From NCBI GenBank assembly GCA_007124575.1, contig SLEW01000160.1, positions 1 through 6,618 on the forward strand: DNA of 6,618 bases, written 5' to 3'. Of the stretch, positions 6,466 to 6,618 are shown one piece after another. The DNA is from Bacteroidales bacterium. Its GTDB lineage: Bacteria > Bacteroidota > Bacteroidia > Bacteroidales > UBA7960. The number at the start of each line of letters is the position of its first letter. Within the stretch, counting starts at the first letter, position 1. The position numbers and the translations under genes were made by a program. The notes beneath the pieces are model-generated. The model ran no database searches. It was not told where the DNA came from and saw only the letters and a program-made list of their open reading frames with translations.

Positions 6466-6559
6466 GCACATTAGCACATTATCAAATTAGCACATTATCA
6501 ATAGGCACATTAGCAAATTAGCACATTATCAATAGGCACATTATCAAATTAACACATTA
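6466..6559 (-). repeat. Right octamer array, inverted copy of the TAATKTGM family
   Basis: On the plus strand the units read GCACATTA, TCAAATTA, GCAAATTA and ACACATTA, interrupted twice by a 7-bp variant TCAATAG at 6498-6504 and 6529-6535. The 15-mer GCACATTATCAATAG recurs 31 bp apart (6490 and 6521), showing local duplication. Bases 6474-6497 are a perfect reverse complement of left-array bases 6054-6077. The array ends 14 bp before the next start codon. Confidence 0.9.
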
Positions 6560-6573
6560 AAAACTAACGTATT

Positions 6574-6618
6574 ATGTCAGATAAAGACCGGAATAAGGAC
6601 AAAAACTGGTATGTAGAA
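6574..6618 (+). CDS. Start of a further gene, possibly a GH65 glycoside phosphorylase (3' end outside window)
   Basis: Fifteen codons from an ATG give MSDKDRNKDKNWYVE, open at the window edge. The ATG lies 14 bp after the right octamer array, on the same strand as the two trehalose genes. A charged, lysine-rich tail followed by W-Y-V-E resembles the extreme N-terminus of GH65 trehalose, maltose or kojibiose phosphorylases, where W-x-V/I-x-E precedes the first beta-sandwich domain. GH65 enzymes are often encoded beside beta-phosphoglucomutase. The identification rests mainly on that context: fifteen residues cannot prove a family, and the gene itself is only moderately supported. Confidence 0.45.
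   Translation, partial: MSDKDRNKDKNWYVE

Larger units (their letters stand above)
6049..6573. other. Gene-free intergenic region made almost entirely of nested inverted repeats
   Basis: No credible gene lies here. From the outside in it holds the left octamer array (6046-6130), a unique stretch of 58 bp, the left decamer block (6189-6246), a centre of about 65 bp, the right decamer block (6312-6382), 83 bp, and the right octamer array (6466-6559). The right blocks are reverse complements of the left. A third motif, TTCTTTCAAA followed by an ACAAC-type end, recurs at 6271-6285 and 6411-6425. No transposase, terminal target duplication or tRNA was seen. A transcript across it could fold into a long stem. 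Confidence 0.85.

Noticed and set aside
6046..6559. CRISPR array
   Set aside because: Units are 7-10 bp and contiguous, with no unique spacers and no cas genes.
6046..6559. Insertion sequence or MITE
   Set aside because: The arms are inverted, but there is no transposase, no clear target-site duplication, and the termini are tandem arrays rather than a defined inverted terminal repeat. A MITE-like origin is still possible but not supported.

Overview
The window looks like chromosomal DNA from a member of the Bacteroidota, probably an environmental or anaerobic lineage near the Bacteroidales. This is inferred from three things. Two start regions carry a close match to the Bacteroidota -7 promoter element TAnnTTTG. 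No start has a Shine-Dalgarno sequence. The intergenic gaps are filled with short degenerate tandem repeats of a kind I associate with this phylum. Genus and species cannot be read from the sequence.

Layout: (1) 1-770, minus strand, the N-terminal 256 codons of the ribosome-associated GTPase TypA/BipA, running off the left edge. (2) 771-984, a divergent promoter region with an octamer-phased array. (3) 985-4257, plus strand, a 1090-residue fusion of trehalose synthase (GH13) and a maltokinase-like domain. (4) 4258-4500, a gap with a heptamer array, small hairpins and a leader hairpin. (5) 4501-6048, plus strand, a 515-residue fusion of two HAD-fold enzymes, a beta-phosphoglucomutase-like domain and a trehalose-6-phosphate phosphatase-like domain. 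(6) 6049-6573, a gene-free stretch holding two nested inverted repeat pairs, an outer one of octamers and an inner one of decamers. (7) 6574-6618, the first 15 codons of a further plus-strand gene, possibly a GH65 glycoside phosphorylase.

Genes 3, 5 and possibly 7 form a trehalose/maltose module. Trehalose synthase interconverts maltose and trehalose. A GH65 phosphorylase would release beta-glucose 1-phosphate, which the first HAD domain would turn into glucose 6-phosphate. The second HAD domain would dephosphorylate trehalose 6-phosphate. The two HAD domains occur in the same order as in mycobacterial OtsB1, which also carries a GH65 domain.

Two things deserve most attention. First, the maltokinase-like half of the trehalose synthase has Asn in place of the catalytic Asp and of the metal-binding Asp, plus further changes in the same motif, so it may be a pseudokinase. 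Second, every intergenic gap carries a degenerate short tandem array with its own unit (8, 7, 8 and 10 bp), and the last gap arranges two such families as a nested palindrome of about 514 bp.
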